A program made the translations under genes and the position numbers. The notes beneath the pieces are model-generated. The model did not search any database, had not been told where the DNA came from, and worked only from the letters and a program-made list of their open reading frames with translations. Of a stretch of DNA of 64,000 bases, positions 51,190-62,037 are shown in pieces. The stretch's first letter is position 1, and each line of letters begins with the position of its first letter. Location of the stretch: NCBI GenBank assembly GCA_015057325.1, contig SVEQ01000014.1, positions 1 to 64,000 on the forward strand. Reading direction: 5' to 3'. Source of the DNA: Lachnospiraceae bacterium (GTDB taxonomy: Bacteria > Bacillota > Clostridia > Lachnospirales > Lachnospiraceae).

Positions 51190-53918
51190 ATAACTTTTTC
51201 CCAATCACTGATTATTTCTAAGCATTGATCGACATCGATATCATCACATGCGGATTTTAGTTTCTTAGGATATCCATTTTGGTTGTCAGGATAACTGTAT
51301 TTGTCAAGTTCATTACAAACACCTTCCGCTGTATCCATATCAAGATCATCAAGTGCCTCTTTAATTTTTGTAAACAAATCTATCAACACATCTTTACTGA
51401 TAGGCGGTTTGTTACCTGCATCTTCCTTTGCTTCCTCAAAATAAGGTGCAAAAATAGGCTCGTATGACAAATATTTTTCGAGTGCCTTTTCAGTATTTGC
51501 TTTGATAAAATCTATTCTGTTTTCTTTTCCTGCCATCTCAAGATCGAGTGCCATTGCTGATAATTCCAATGCACCAATCTGTTTTGATGAACTCTTAAGT
51601 GCATGAACCTCTATTGTATATGCAGGCCAATCCTCTTCGGCATAATACTTTCTAATCGTTTCTGTCTTTGACTTGATAACTCGATAGTATTCTTTAAGTA
51701 CGCTCCAGAAGAGTTTCTCAGAACCGAGAAGTCTGATTGCACCTTCAATATCAAGATCATCAATTTCCAATGTTTCCTTCTCAGTATTTTCCTCAATGAG
51801 TTCTTCAGGATCTCTTCTCTCCTCCAAACGTTCCTTACGTTCTTCCTCTGACATCATAACTATCTTGTCTTTTGGAAGCCACTGTTTAACTTTAGTAAGA
51901 AGAGTTCTAACCTCTATCGGTTTAGCAATAAAGTCATTAAGACCTGCTTCGAGGAACATTTCTCTTGCATTACCTACTGCGTTGGCAGTAAGAGCAATTA
52001 TAGGAACATCCTTGTATCCCTCTCTTAATTCTCTTATCTTCTGTGTTGCCTCAATTCCATCCATCTCCGGCATCATATGATCCATGAAGATAAGATCGTA
52101 ACGACGCTCTAATGTCTTCTTTAATGCTTCTTTTCCGCTGTTAGCTGTAGCCGTCTTAATCTTAAGAGGCTCAAGAAGTCCTTCAGCAACCGTAAGGTTA
52201 ACCGCATTGTCATCAACAATGAGTGCCCATGCTTCAGGTGCTGTATAATCGATATCGTCATCCTCATTATGACTTCCGGCAAATGATATCTTCTCACGAT
52301 TGTATATCATAGAAAGATTCATTGCAGAAAGAGGCTTCTTAACTATAAGCATGTTAGAAAGCGAAGGTCTTGCCTCTGCGATGAAGTCCGTAACAAGAAC
52401 GGCAATTATTTCCGGATGCTCTCTAATGAATTTCTTACGCTTAAATGTAAGCTTTTCTTTTTCTATGAAGAAGAATAATGTAGCATCAATATTCTTATTC
52501 TTAATTGCTGTGTATAATTCATCAAGGTCCATATCTTTTGGAAGATTAACAACCTTAACTCCAAGCTTGGCTGAGTCTCTGGCAAAACTTTCTGCAAGAA
52601 GCTTGTTGGAGAACATACTGATTGCAATAGATTTTTTAGGTTCTTTGACAACCATTGCTGCATCAGCATCGACAATTATCTGTGGTATCTCAAATGAGAA
52701 ACAAGAACCCTTCTCATATTCACTCTCTACATGAAGTGAACCATTCATAAGCTTAAGAAGGTTTTGGCATATAGCAAGTCCAAGTCCTGTTCCTTCAACT
52801 TCACGATTTCTCGTACTGTCAACCTGCTGGAAGGATTCGAAAATCTTCTGCATATCTTCCTTCTTAATTCCGATACCTGTATCTTTAACAGCTACCTTCA
52901 AAATACCCATAGAGTTCTCTTGGCGTTCAAAATCAACAATTATCTTGATTGATCCTGTCTTAGTGAACTTAACTGCATTATTAGTAAGGTTGATAAGTAT
53001 CTGTCTTATACGAATATTATCACCAAACAACATTGCAGGAAGATCAGGTGTTATATCAAGATCAAGTTCAACATCCTTATCGACAAGTCTTGTCATTGCG
53101 ATATTAGACACATCATTAAACATTGACATTGAATCGTATTCTATTGGTATGATATCCATTTTTCCAGACTCGATTTTTGAAAAATCAAGAATATCATTAA
53201 TGATTGCAAGCAATGCTCTTCCGGATGATTTGATCTGAATAATATAATCTCTTGCAGTGTTAGGAATATCCTCACGAAGTGCCATCTCCGCCATACCGAT
53301 AACCGCGTTCATAGGTGTACGAATCTCGTGACTCATGTTAGCAAGGAAATCTGTTTTCATCTTAGCTGCACGAGCAATTTCCTCACTTGCAAGGAGTGTT
53401 TTATTCTTTCCTTCAGCAATATCCGAGAAAATCTTTGAAAATGTTTCAAGGAACTGAATTGCCATATCAACCTGCTGCTTATCAACAACTTTAATTTTCT
53501 TAATTTCTTTAAAATATTCGTCGGGATTAACTCCTATTTCATTGGCAATTTTCCTAACTTCTTCCTCGTCAGGCTCTTTTGTCAGAACCTGTCCGCCATG
53601 AAAACATCCGATTATTTCATTATTCACAATAATCGGTGCAGCATAACCTGAAAGACCTGCAAAGCATACATTTGAAATAGATACTCCTTTTTCATATGAG
53701 GTTTTGGCACTTTCTTTGTGACACTCTGTACATTTTGTGCATCCTATATCGGATTTCTGTGTACACGCGCAGAAATCATTGAAGTTAGAGGGCTTTGTAA
53801 TCAAATTACCATCCGCATCAGTAATAAGTGCCGCCATTCCAACAAGATTAGAAAAAGCATCTTGTATTTCCTGTAATATATTCAGTTCTATAAGATCCGT
53901 AATTTTATAATTATTCAT
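51186..53918 (-). CDS. PocR-domain hybrid histidine kinase with receiver and HPt domains
   Basis: A 910-residue cytoplasmic phosphorelay protein with no membrane segment. The ATG at 53918 follows GGGGTG. Domains: PocR-type sensor at about residues 10-165, with a cysteine cluster (CACTQKSDIGCTKCTECH); HisKA with H197 in MSHEIRTPMNAV; HATPase near 300-420, with complete N, G1 (DTGIGI) and G2 (GTGLGLAI) boxes; a degenerate receiver at 430-545; a true receiver with D613 in FMDHMMPEMDG; and an HPt domain with H772 in VHALKSSSKQIGA. It probably passes phosphate to the double-receiver protein encoded 29 bp upstream. The signal is unknown; PocR domains bind small molecules. Confidence 0.92.
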   Translation of the reverse strand: MNNYKITDLIELNILQEIQDAFSNLVGMAALITDADGNLITKPSNFNDFCACTQKSDIGCTKCTECHKESAKTSYEKGVSISNVCFAGLSGYAAPIIVNNEIIGCFHGGQVLTKEPDEEEVRKIANEIGVNPDEYFKEIKKIKVVDKQQVDMAIQFLETFSKIFSDIAEGKNKTLLASEEIARAAKMKTDFLANMSHEIRTPMNAVIGMAEMALREDIPNTARDYIIQIKSSGRALLAIINDILDFSKIESGKMDIIPIEYDSMSMFNDVSNIAMTRLVDKDVELDLDITPDLPAMLFGDNIRIRQILINLTNNAVKFTKTGSIKIIVDFERQENSMGILKVAVKDTGIGIKKEDMQKIFESFQQVDSTRNREVEGTGLGLAICQNLLKLMNGSLHVESEYEKGSCFSFEIPQIIVDADAAMVVKEPKKSIAISMFSNKLLAESFARDSAKLGVKVVNLPKDMDLDELYTAIKNKNIDATLFFFIEKEKLTFKRKKFIREHPEIIAVLVTDFIAEARPSLSNMLIVKKPLSAMNLSMIYNREKISFAGSHNEDDDIDYTAPEAWALIVDDNAVNLTVAEGLLEPLKIKTATANSGKEALKKTLERRYDLIFMDHMMPEMDGIEATQKIRELREGYKDVPIIALTANAVGNAREMFLEAGLNDFIAKPIEVRTLLTKVKQWLPKDKIVMMSEEERKERLEERRDPEELIEENTEKETLEIDDLDIEGAIRLLGSEKLFWSVLKEYYRVIKSKTETIRKYYAEEDWPAYTIEVHALKSSSKQIGALELSAMALDLEMAGKENRIDFIKANTEKALEKYLSYEPIFAPYFEEAKEDAGNKPPISKDVLIDLFTKIKEALDDLDMDTAEGVCNELDKYSYPDNQNGYPKKLKSACDDIDVDQCLEIISDWEKVI

Positions 53919-53947
53919 ATAGCGCACCCCGTTAAGTAAAGATGTGT

Positions 53948-54730
53948 TTATCCAATCAATTGATTAATCTTATCAAGTAAACTGGCTCTATCTATGGGTT
54001 TTAACAGATATCCCTGAGGCTGAAGCTTTGCTACCTCCATAATTCTTTCTCTGTCATTTATTCCTGTAAGGAATACAATAGGTACACCTTCCTTACCTTC
54101 CATTGACCTTATATTTTTAAATACTACAGGGCCATTCTCAAGTGGCATTTCATAATCAAGAAGAATAAGATCTGTATCCTTCTTTTCAAGGAACTTGTAT
54201 GCCATCATACCACCTTTGGCAATTGCTACATCATATTTGTGATGTAAATGTTCCTTGATAAGTTTGAGCATCATCGGATCATCATCTATTACGAGGATAT
54301 GTTTTTTACGATTGGCTTCTTCTTCTGCTAAACGCATTCTTTCAGCACGCTCTTCTGCGCGTTTGGCATCTTCCATATAGTTATCAATCTGTTTCTTAAT
54401 CATCTCTGTTGTAAGAGGTTTCTTAAGAACAAGGTCTGCAGGAACTTCTGATTTCTCCTGGAATTCATCACAATCTTCTGCCGCACCAACAATAACAAAT
54501 GTTGAAGTATGTCCCAATCTCTTACGTACTTCATTAACCGTCATCATCTCATCTTGAGTTTCATTGTAAAGACAATATATTACAATATCAGGGCTTGTAA
54601 GCTCTATATGTCTTTTCAAATCTTCAAATCTTGTTGATGAAGTTATAAGTTCATAACTCTCCCATAAAAAGTTGAAGAATGTGTCAATAATTGGAACATT
54701 TTTACCTGTTAATAACACTCTGTATGCCAT
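53948..54730 (-). CDS. response regulator with pseudo-receiver and receiver
   Basis: A 260-residue protein of two receiver-like domains and no DNA-binding or enzymatic output. The N-terminal domain (1-118) lacks a phospho-acceptor: the position expected for Asp reads IVIYCLYNE. A coiled-coil linker rich in Glu/Arg (120-142) leads to a standard receiver (143-260) with D149/D150 and D192 in LILLDYEMP. It may be a phosphate carrier or a protein-interaction switch for the hybrid kinase encoded just downstream. The start follows AGGAGGGG, 27 bp after the gyrA stop. Confidence 0.9.
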   Translation of the reverse strand: MAYRVLLTGKNVPIIDTFFNFLWESYELITSSTRFEDLKRHIELTSPDIVIYCLYNETQDEMMTVNEVRKRLGHTSTFVIVGAAEDCDEFQEKSEVPADLVLKKPLTTEMIKKQIDNYMEDAKRAEERAERMRLAEEEANRKKHILVIDDDPMMLKLIKEHLHHKYDVAIAKGGMMAYKFLEKKDTDLILLDYEMPLENGPVVFKNIRSMEGKEGVPIVFLTGINDRERIMEVAKLQPQGYLLKPIDRASLLDKINQLIG

Positions 54731-54757
54731 ATAAACCCCTCCTAAAAATATTATTTA

Positions 54758-57277
54758 TTATTCGTTACCTTCTTCTTTTTTTTCTTCCTTTGCCTGTTCC
54801 TCTTCGAACTGTGCAATTGAATCTTCAGGTGATTTATCTCTTACTTTGGCTATTGAAGCGACAAGAATATCCTTTGCCTCATCCATTCTCATCATCTTAA
54901 CGCCGGAAGTAATTCTTCCAAGTTGTGATATTGAACTACACTCCATTCTTATAACTGTTCCGTCTGAAGAAATGAGCATAATCTCGTTATCGTCATTAAC
55001 TGCTTTCATACCTACAACGTTACCTGTCTTGGAATTAATCTTGTAACATTTAACACCCTTACCGCCACGTCTTTGTGGTGTGAACTCTTCCATATCAGTT
55101 CTCTTACCAAGGCCTTTTTCGGAAACGATAAGTAAGTCTGTACCCTGAGTATCCAACTGCATTCCGATAACTTCATCACCCGGTGTTAAGTTCATACCGA
55201 TAACACCCATTGAAGTTCTTCCTGTACTTCTTACGTCAGTCTCGTTAAATCTGATACACATACCAAGTTTTGTTACTAAGAATATATCCTTGCTGTTATC
55301 AGTTATCTTAACCTGAATAAGCTCGTCTCCGTCTTTAAGAGTAATAGCTGCAAGTCCTGTCTTTCTGACGTTAGAATACTCTGAAAGCTTTGTTTTCTTA
55401 ACAATACCGTTCTTTGTTGCCATGAACAGATATTTATCTTCATCGTAATTCTTAATTGCAACGGCAGCCGTTATCTGCTCTCCCGGATTAAGCTGTAAGA
55501 GGTTAACTATTGCCGTTCCTCTCGAAGTTCTTGAAGATTCAGGTATCTCATATGCTTTCATACGATATACTTTACCGCTGTTAGTAAAGAATAATATGAA
55601 ATGATGAGTTGTCGTCATAAAGAGTGTCTCAATGAAATCATCTTCAATTGTAGACATTCCCTTAACGCCCTTACCACCTCTGTGCTGTGAACGGAAGTTA
55701 TCAACTGTCATACGCTTGATATATCCAAGCTTTGTCATTGTGATAACAGTGTTCTCCTTCTTAATGAGGTCTTCAATTGTAATATCATCATCATCAAATC
55801 CAATTGTAGTTCTTCTGTCATCGCCGTATTTGGTGGCAATTATAAGAATCTCTTCCTTGATAACTGTAAGAAGCTTCTTCTCGTCTGCAAGAATTGCCTT
55901 TAATTCCGCAATTCTTTCCATAAGTTCTCTGTACTCATTTTCAAGTTTTTCTCTTTCCAAACCTGTAAGAGCACGGAGTCTCATATCAACGATTGCCTGT
56001 GCCTGAGCATCTGAAAGCTTGAATTCCTTCATCAAACCTTCTTTAGCTTCACCGACATTCTTAGAACCTCTTATTATCTCAATAACTCTATCAATATTAT
56101 CAAGAGCTACAAGTAATCCCTCTAAAATGTGAGCACGCTCTTCAGCTTTGTTAAGCTCAAACTTAGTTCTTCTTGTAACAACTTCCTTCTGATGCTCAAG
56201 GTAATACTTAAGCATATCCAAAAGATTAAGAACCTTAGGCTCACCATTTACAAGTGAAAGCATTATTACACCAAAACTATCCTGTAACTGTGTATGTTTA
56301 TATAACTGGTTAAGAATTACATTAGCGTTAGTATCTCGCTTAAGCTCGATAACTATTCTCATACCTTCTCTTGATGACTCATCACGAAGTTCTGTAATTC
56401 CTTCTACTTTCTTCTCTTTAACAAGGTCTGCAATGTTCTCAATAAGTCTTGCCTTATTAACCATATAAGGAAGCTCTGTTACGATTATTCTCTGTTTGCC
56501 GTTAGGCATAGGCTCGATATTGGTAACGGAACGAATCTTAATCTTACCGCGTCCTGTACGATATGCATCTTCAATACCCTGACGACCAAGAATTGTAGCA
56601 CCTGTCGGGAAGTCCGGACCCTTGACAATTTCAAGCAATTCATCGATTTCAGTTTCTCTGTCTTCCTGAACATGATTATCAATAATCTTAACTACTGCAT
56701 TAATTACTTCACGAAGGTTATGAGGAGGTATATTAGTTGCCATACCTACGGCGATACCACCTGTACCGTTAACCAAAAGGTTAGGATAACGTGAAGGAAG
56801 TACTACAGGCTCCTTCTCTGTCTCATCAAAGTTAGGTGCAAAATCAACAGTATCCTTGTTGATATCTGCAATCATTTCCATTGAAATCTTTGAAAGTCTT
56901 GCCTCAGTGTATCGCATAGCAGCAGCGCTATCACCATCGACAGAACCAAAGTTTCCATGTCCGTCAACTAACGGATATCTTGTATTCCAATCCTGTGCAA
57001 GCTTAACCAATGCGTCATAGATAGATGTATCACCGTGTGGATGGTATTTACCCATTGTATCACCGACGATACGCGCACATTTACGATGTGGCTTATCAGG
57101 ACCGTTATTAAGCTCTATCATAGAGTAAAGAATTCTTCTTTGAACCGGTTTCAAACCGTCTCTTATATCAGGCAAAGCACGTGAGGTAATTACACTCATG
57201 GCATAGTCGATATAATAACTTTCCATGGTTTTCTTAAGGTCAACCTCATTTACTTTATCAAAAATATTGTCTTCCAT
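54758..57277 (-). CDS. gyrA: DNA gyrase subunit A
   Basis: An 839-residue subunit that breaks and rejoins DNA in the A2B2 gyrase, which introduces negative supercoils. The catalytic tyrosine is Y123 in [11 protein letters not shown]. The quinolone pocket reads [10 protein letters not shown], with T84 and D88 at the two classical resistance positions; Thr is natural in several wild-type lineages and cannot be taken as resistance. The C-terminal wrapping domain carries the GyrA box QRRGGKG, which separates it from ParC. It ends in a Lys/Glu-rich tail. The start follows AAAGGAG, 40 bp after gyrB. Confidence 0.97.
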   Translation of the reverse strand: MEDNIFDKVNEVDLKKTMESYYIDYAMSVITSRALPDIRDGLKPVQRRILYSMIELNNGPDKPHRKCARIVGDTMGKYHPHGDTSIYDALVKLAQDWNTRYPLVDGHGNFGSVDGDSAAAMRYTEARLSKISMEMIADINKDTVDFAPNFDETEKEPVVLPSRYPNLLVNGTGGIAVGMATNIPPHNLREVINAVVKIIDNHVQEDRETEIDELLEIVKGPDFPTGATILGRQGIEDAYRTGRGKIKIRSVTNIEPMPNGKQRIIVTELPYMVNKARLIENIADLVKEKKVEGITELRDESSREGMRIVIELKRDTNANVILNQLYKHTQLQDSFGVIMLSLVNGEPKVLNLLDMLKYYLEHQKEVVTRRTKFELNKAEERAHILEGLLVALDNIDRVIEIIRGSKNVGEAKEGLMKEFKLSDAQAQAIVDMRLRALTGLEREKLENEYRELMERIAELKAILADEKKLLTVIKEEILIIATKYGDDRRTTIGFDDDDITIEDLIKKENTVITMTKLGYIKRMTVDNFRSQHRGGKGVKGMSTIEDDFIETLFMTTTHHFILFFTNSGKVYRMKAYEIPESSRTSRGTAIVNLLQLNPGEQITAAVAIKNYDEDKYLFMATKNGIVKKTKLSEYSNVRKTGLAAITLKDGDELIQVKITDNSKDIFLVTKLGMCIRFNETDVRSTGRTSMGVIGMNLTPGDEVIGMQLDTQGTDLLIVSEKGLGKRTDMEEFTPQRRGGKGVKCYKINSKTGNVVGMKAVNDDNEIMLISSDGTVIRMECSSISQLGRITSGVKMMRMDEAKDILVASIAKVRDKSPEDSIAQFEEEQAKEEKKEEGNE

Positions 57278-57317
57278 TACTATCTCCTTTTATGTTGTGC
57301 TCTAATAATGACATTAA

Positions 57318-59240
57318 TTATATATCAAGGTTCTTAACGAACTTGGCATTTTCTTCGATAAACTCACGTCTTGGTTCTACCTTATCACCCATAAGTGTGT
57401 TAAATACAAGGTCAACCTCAGACTCATTATCATCTTCTATTCCAACTCGAAGAAGTATTCTCTTTTCAGGATCCATTGTTGTTTCCCAAAGCTGCTCTGC
57501 GTCCATCTCACCAAGACCTTTGTATCGCTGAATCTTGTTGTTCTGGTCACGTCCTACTTCTTTAAGTATTGAATCAAGTTCCTCGTCACTATATGCATAC
57601 CATGTCTTCTTATTCTTCTCTAACTTATAAAGAGGCGGCTGTGCAAGATATACATGTCCTTCTCTTATAAGATCCGGCATAAAACGATAGAAAAATGTTA
57701 ACATCAATGTGGCAATATGAGCACCATCAACGTCGGCATCAGTCATGATAATGATTTTGTGATAACGAAGCTTTGAAATATCAAAGTTTTCATGGATACC
57801 TGTACCGAAAGCGGTTATCATTGCCTGAATTTCTTTGTTACCAAGTATTTTGTCTATTCTTGCTTTCTCTACGTTAAGAATCTTACCACGAAGTGGAAGA
57901 ATAGCCTGTGTTGCACGGGAACGTGCTGTCTTTGCCGAACCACCCGCTGAATCTCCCTCAACGATGTAGATTTCGCAATTTTCAGGATTCTTATCTGAAC
58001 AGTCTGCAAGCTTACCGGGAAGTGCCATTGAATCTGAAAGTGTTGATTTTCTGGCAACATCTCTTGCCTTTCTTGCTGCAATTCTTGCTCTTTGTGCTGA
58101 AATTGCTTTATTAACTATAATCTTTGCAATTTTAGGATTAAGCTCAAGGAAAATTGTAAGCTGTTCATTAACAACATTATCAACAGCTGTTCTTGCCTCT
58201 GAGTTACCAAGCTTAATCTTAGTCTGACTCTCAAACTGTGGATCTGCAACCTTGATACTTACTATTGCTGCAAGTCCTTCTCTAAGATCATCACCGGATA
58301 AGTTGTCCTCATTATCCTTAAGCATTTTGTTATTTCTGGCATAATCGTTAAATACCTTGGTAATAGCTGAACGGAAACCTGTAAGATGTGTACCACCCTC
58401 AACCGTACCGATGTTATTAACGAAAGTATATACTGACTCACTGTAAGAGCTGTTGTGCTGCATTGCTACTTCAACTACAACTCCGTCTTTCTCTCCCTCA
58501 CAATAAATGATCTTATCATACAAAGGATCTTTGTGACGGTTAATATACTCAACAAACTCCTTGATACCACCTTCATAATGGAACTCTCTTTCCTTCTCAC
58601 GTCCGGCACGCTTATCACTTAAAGTAATCTTAAGTCCTTTTGTAAGGAATGCCATCTCACGAAGTCTTGTACGAAGAGTATCAAAATCAAAGTTAAGTGT
58701 CTCAAAAATTGTATCATCAGGCATAAATGTTACTTTTGTGCCTCTTTTTCTTGTATTACCAATCACCTCTAACGGATGAATAATTTTACCTTTTTCATAA
58801 CGCTGGCTGTGAATCTTACCATCACGATATATCTCAACCTCTAACCATTCAGAAAGAGCATTAACTACGGAAGCACCTACACCATGAAGTCCACCGGCAA
58901 CCTTGTATCCTCCACCACCGAACTTTCCTCCCGCATGAAGCATTGTAAATACTACGTCAACAGCAGGAATACCTGCTTTTTCCTGAATACCTGTTGGAAT
59001 ACCACGTCCATTATCAATTACTGTAACGGAACCGTCTTTGTTAATTGTTACAAGTATTTCATTACAATATCCTGCTAATGCCTCATCAACAGCATTATCA
59101 ACAATCTCATATACAAGGTGGTGCAATCCTTTTTCTGAAGTTGTACCTATGTACATACCCGGTCTTTTTCTAACTGCCTCTAATCCTTCAAGAATCTGAA
59201 TCTGGTCAGCACCATATTCCTGTTCTACCTTGTTACCCAT
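57318..59240 (-). CDS. gyrB: DNA gyrase subunit B
   Basis: A 640-residue ATPase subunit of gyrase. GHKL ATPase: [22 protein letters not shown] and the ATP lid [14 protein letters not shown]. The transducer domain follows, then TOPRIM with [15 protein letters not shown] and the metal-binding DADVDGAHI. Length and order are standard for Gram-positive GyrB. The start is preceded by AGGAGG and lies 45 bp after recF. It belongs to the conserved origin cluster. Confidence 0.98.
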   Translation of the reverse strand: MGNKVEQEYGADQIQILEGLEAVRKRPGMYIGTTSEKGLHHLVYEIVDNAVDEALAGYCNEILVTINKDGSVTVIDNGRGIPTGIQEKAGIPAVDVVFTMLHAGGKFGGGGYKVAGGLHGVGASVVNALSEWLEVEIYRDGKIHSQRYEKGKIIHPLEVIGNTRKRGTKVTFMPDDTIFETLNFDFDTLRTRLREMAFLTKGLKITLSDKRAGREKEREFHYEGGIKEFVEYINRHKDPLYDKIIYCEGEKDGVVVEVAMQHNSSYSESVYTFVNNIGTVEGGTHLTGFRSAITKVFNDYARNNKMLKDNEDNLSGDDLREGLAAIVSIKVADPQFESQTKIKLGNSEARTAVDNVVNEQLTIFLELNPKIAKIIVNKAISAQRARIAARKARDVARKSTLSDSMALPGKLADCSDKNPENCEIYIVEGDSAGGSAKTARSRATQAILPLRGKILNVEKARIDKILGNKEIQAMITAFGTGIHENFDISKLRYHKIIIMTDADVDGAHIATLMLTFFYRFMPDLIREGHVYLAQPPLYKLEKNKKTWYAYSDEELDSILKEVGRDQNNKIQRYKGLGEMDAEQLWETTMDPEKRILLRVGIEDDNESEVDLVFNTLMGDKVEPRREFIEENAKFVKNLDI

Positions 59241-59285
59241 TTCTTTCCTCCTATTATTTATCTATATATTATTATAATAGATTAT

Positions 59286-60380
59286 TTAATTATCTATATT
59301 CATCTCATTAATTGTGCCGTTAACAACCTCATAAATCTTATCAATAGTAAGTCTTGACTTGATAAAATCATCATAACCTGTACAAGTAATGATAGTTTGA
59401 ATATCCTTAATACTTTCAAGAAGGTAATTCCTTCTGTTAGAATCTAACTCACTCATAACATCATCAAGTAATAATATAGGATTGTCATGAATGATGGATT
59501 TGACAAGTTCAATCTCTGCAAGTTTAAGTGATAAAGCCGCAGTTCTTTGCTGTCCCTGAGAACCAAAGGTTCTTACATCTATACCATTAACCAGAAAACA
59601 AATATCGTCTCTGTGTGGTCCTGTCTGAGTTGATTGATACTTAATATCAGTATCTCTCTTTTTTCTCATCACTTTTTCATAATCCTTAAATGATACATTG
59701 GTTTCATAGGTTATCTCTATTGATTCCCTTCCACCTGTCAAATGATTATGAATTACCTTAACTATATCATTTAACTTATCTATAAATGCCTGTCTTTCCT
59801 CAATAATTGCCTTGCCATATTGAATAAGATAAGCATCCCAAACATCAAGCATATCCTTCTTGCTCTTATCAGCTGCAATTTGTTTTAACAGTGTATTCCT
59901 TTGATTAAGAGCTTTGTTGTAATTAACATAGTTATAATAATAAATCTTATTAAGCTGGCATAATTCGAGATTCATAAACCTTCTTCTCTGTCCGGGCCCA
60001 TTCTTGATTATAGAAAGGTCTTCCGGTGAAAAGAATATAATATTGATAAGACCAAACAATTCACCACTTTTTTTGATGCTAAGTCCATCAATTGCAACAC
60101 CTTTATTCTTATTCTTTCTAAGGTGCATATCTATCTTATGTCCAACATCATGCTTGCTTAATTGAACTCTTATATGAGCTTCGTTTTCAGAAAACATTAT
60201 TATCTCTCTATCCTTGCTTCCACGATGAGACTTTGTGGTAGCTGCAAGATATAAGGCTTCAAGCACATTGGTTTTTCCTTGTGCATTATCACCGCAAAGA
60301 ATAGTTATTCCTTTGTTAAATGATATATTAAGCTCATTGTAGTTCCTGTAATTATTTAATTCTAATGAATTAATATACAT
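59286..60380 (-). CDS. recF: DNA recombination/repair protein RecF
   Basis: A 364-residue SMC-like ATPase that loads RecA at gaps during replication repair. Walker A is GDNAQGKTN at residues 30-38, a signature-like segment FGSQGQQRTAALSLKLAE follows at about 268-285, and Walker B is PILLLDDVMSELD. The length is normal. It stands in the dnaN-yaaA-recF-gyrB order, 21 bp after yaaA. No remB/yaaB gene separates recF and gyrB here. Confidence 0.97.
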   Translation of the reverse strand: MYINSLELNNYRNYNELNISFNKGITILCGDNAQGKTNVLEALYLAATTKSHRGSKDREIIMFSENEAHIRVQLSKHDVGHKIDMHLRKNKNKGVAIDGLSIKKSGELFGLINIIFFSPEDLSIIKNGPGQRRRFMNLELCQLNKIYYYNYVNYNKALNQRNTLLKQIAADKSKKDMLDVWDAYLIQYGKAIIEERQAFIDKLNDIVKVIHNHLTGGRESIEITYETNVSFKDYEKVMRKKRDTDIKYQSTQTGPHRDDICFLVNGIDVRTFGSQGQQRTAALSLKLAEIELVKSIIHDNPILLLDDVMSELDSNRRNYLLESIKDIQTIITCTGYDDFIKSRLTIDKIYEVVNGTINEMNIDN

Positions 60381-60401
60381 ATAAAAACTTCCATTTAAAA
60401 A

Positions 60402-60617
60402 TTACTTTATGACTTTGATCTTGTTATTATCATACTCAACAATCATTCCATCATAGAGCTTTCTTCTATATCTGCTCTCAACTTCTCCATCAACCTTAAC
60501 CAAACCGTCATCTATGATTTCTTTTGCCATAGCACCTGACTCTGCAAGATTAAGTGCCTTAAGAAGCTGACTTAAATTAATAAACTCGTCTTTGTCTCTA
60601 ATTTTGAACTCTTCCAT
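60402..60617 (-). CDS. yaaA: S4-domain RNA-binding protein YaaA
   Basis: A 71-residue S4-domain protein. The fold is visible as FINLSQLLKALNLAESGAMA, followed by DDGLVKVDGEVESRYRRKLY. Bacillus relatives between dnaN and recF are named YaaA/RlbA and are linked to ribosome function. This is unrelated to E. coli YaaA. It starts 10 bp after dnaN and ends 21 bp before recF, the standard place. Confidence 0.93.
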   Translation of the reverse strand: MEEFKIRDKDEFINLSQLLKALNLAESGAMAKEIIDDGLVKVDGEVESRYRRKLYDGMIVEYDNNKIKVIK

Positions 60618-60627
60618 AAAATTACTC

Positions 60628-61731
60628 CTAAGCAGCTATACTAACCGGAAGAATAAGATATATATAAGTATTATCTTTGTCTCTTATATAACATGGAGAC
60701 TTAGGATTAATCATATAAATATCTACATTCTCATCATCAATTACACGAAGTGCATCCATTAAGAACTTAGGATTAAATCCAATCTTAATATCTTTTCCTT
60801 CTTTGTTAATTTCAATCTCCTCATTCATTGAACCAAATGAAGAATCTATCTTCATATAAATACTTGAGTTTTCAATATTCATAATAATAGGTTTCTTATC
60901 TGATTCCTTAATAAACAAAGAAGCTCTGTCAATACAACTCATAAACTCTTTCTTATTGACATTAAACTTTGTTTCATAATCATTGGTAAGCATCTGATCT
61001 ATCTTATAAAACTCACCTTCTAATAATCTTGAAACAACCTTGGTATTATCAAACTCAAACAATATATGCTTGTCTGTTATAAATAAATCAATATTATCCT
61101 CTGCTCCACCATTAACAATCTTGGTTATTTCATTAAGTACCTTACCCGGAACAATAACCTTCATATTGTCATAGCTTTCCTTAAGAGATACCTTTCTGAT
61201 TGAAATTCTGTGACCATCAAGAGAAACAACCTTAAGTTCGTTACCATTTACTTCGAATAACTCACCTGTCATTATCTTAGTATTCTCCTGATCTGATATA
61301 GAAAAGATTGTCTTTTGTATAACATCTCTTAATGTCATTTGAGATAAACTAATGGATTTGTCTTTTGATACCTCAGGAAGATAATTGAAATCATCACCTG
61401 AAGTAAATGGTATATAAAACTCTGATCTTTCACATTTGATGTGTGCTTGATTCTTTGAGTTTGTTTCTATTAATATCTCACTTTCAGGAAGTCTTCTTAC
61501 TATATCATTTATCATCTTAGCATCAATTGCTATTTTTCCTGCTTCTGAAATATTACCTTCAATTATTGTTTCTATTCCAATCTCAATATCATTTGCTATT
61601 AATTTGATTTCACTAAGTGATGATTCAATTAATATACATTGAAGATTAGTCATGGCACTTTTTGAAGATACTGCCTTAGATACAATATTGATACCATTCA
61701 TTAAAGATGATTTTGAACAACTTATTTTCAC
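60628..61731 (-). CDS. dnaN: DNA polymerase III sliding clamp, beta subunit
   Basis: A 367-residue ring-forming clamp that holds the replicase on DNA. Three repeated clamp domains of about 120 residues are recognisable; hallmarks are NGINIVSKAV, LDGHRISIRKV and the C-terminal PKSPCYIRD with the ILPVSIAA-type ending that closes the hydrophobic pocket. The start is GTG at 61731, supported by AAAGGAG 8-14 bases upstream. The first genes of the leftward origin operon are dnaA and dnaN, separated by 306 bases that contain origin elements. Confidence 0.97.
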   Translation of the reverse strand: MKISCSKSSLMNGINIVSKAVSSKSAMTNLQCILIESSLSEIKLIANDIEIGIETIIEGNISEAGKIAIDAKMINDIVRRLPESEILIETNSKNQAHIKCERSEFYIPFTSGDDFNYLPEVSKDKSISLSQMTLRDVIQKTIFSISDQENTKIMTGELFEVNGNELKVVSLDGHRISIRKVSLKESYDNMKVIVPGKVLNEITKIVNGGAEDNIDLFITDKHILFEFDNTKVVSRLLEGEFYKIDQMLTNDYETKFNVNKKEFMSCIDRASLFIKESDKKPIIMNIENSSIYMKIDSSFGSMNEEIEINKEGKDIKIGFNPKFLMDALRVIDDENVDIYMINPKSPCYIRDKDNTYIYLILPVSIAA

Positions 61732-61756
61732 TTTTGTTCTCCTTTCAAAATATCCT

Positions 61757-62037
61757 CGTGGATAAAATCGTAATTATATAATTATTAATATTTAGTAGTA
61801 ACAGTAGTAGTATGTGTTGATATGTTAATATAGGTCTTAAAGCCTTATATTATATGAAAAAAATGATGTTAATAAGTTTGTAATTATTTATCATTTTTGT
61901 TGTTAAGAAATTGTTAATTGTTGTGAGGATATTTTAAATGATGAAATATCATTTATAGTTAATTAACAATTAATCCACTTAACAAATAATGTAAATGTGT
62001 TAGTGTGTTGATAAAATGTTAAAGAAAATGTGGATAA
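61757..62037. other. oriC downstream half: DnaA boxes, DnaA-trios and AT-rich DUE
   Basis: The dnaA-dnaN gap holds one perfect DnaA box, TGTGGATAA (62029-62037), near-matches TGTTGATAA (62006-62014) and CGTGGATAA (61757-61765), and a weaker TGTTGATAT (61815-61823). Beside the last is a run of TAG/TAA/CAG triplets (61793-61812), the DnaA-trio pattern, followed by very AT-rich DNA (61765-61792) and more AT-rich DNA at 61840-61980. This looks like the unwinding region of a bipartite Firmicutes origin. Confidence 0.8.

Noticed and set aside
57018-57048. Quinolone-resistance change in GyrA (T84)
   Set aside because: Thr at this position is natural in several wild-type lineages, so the sequence alone does not show resistance.
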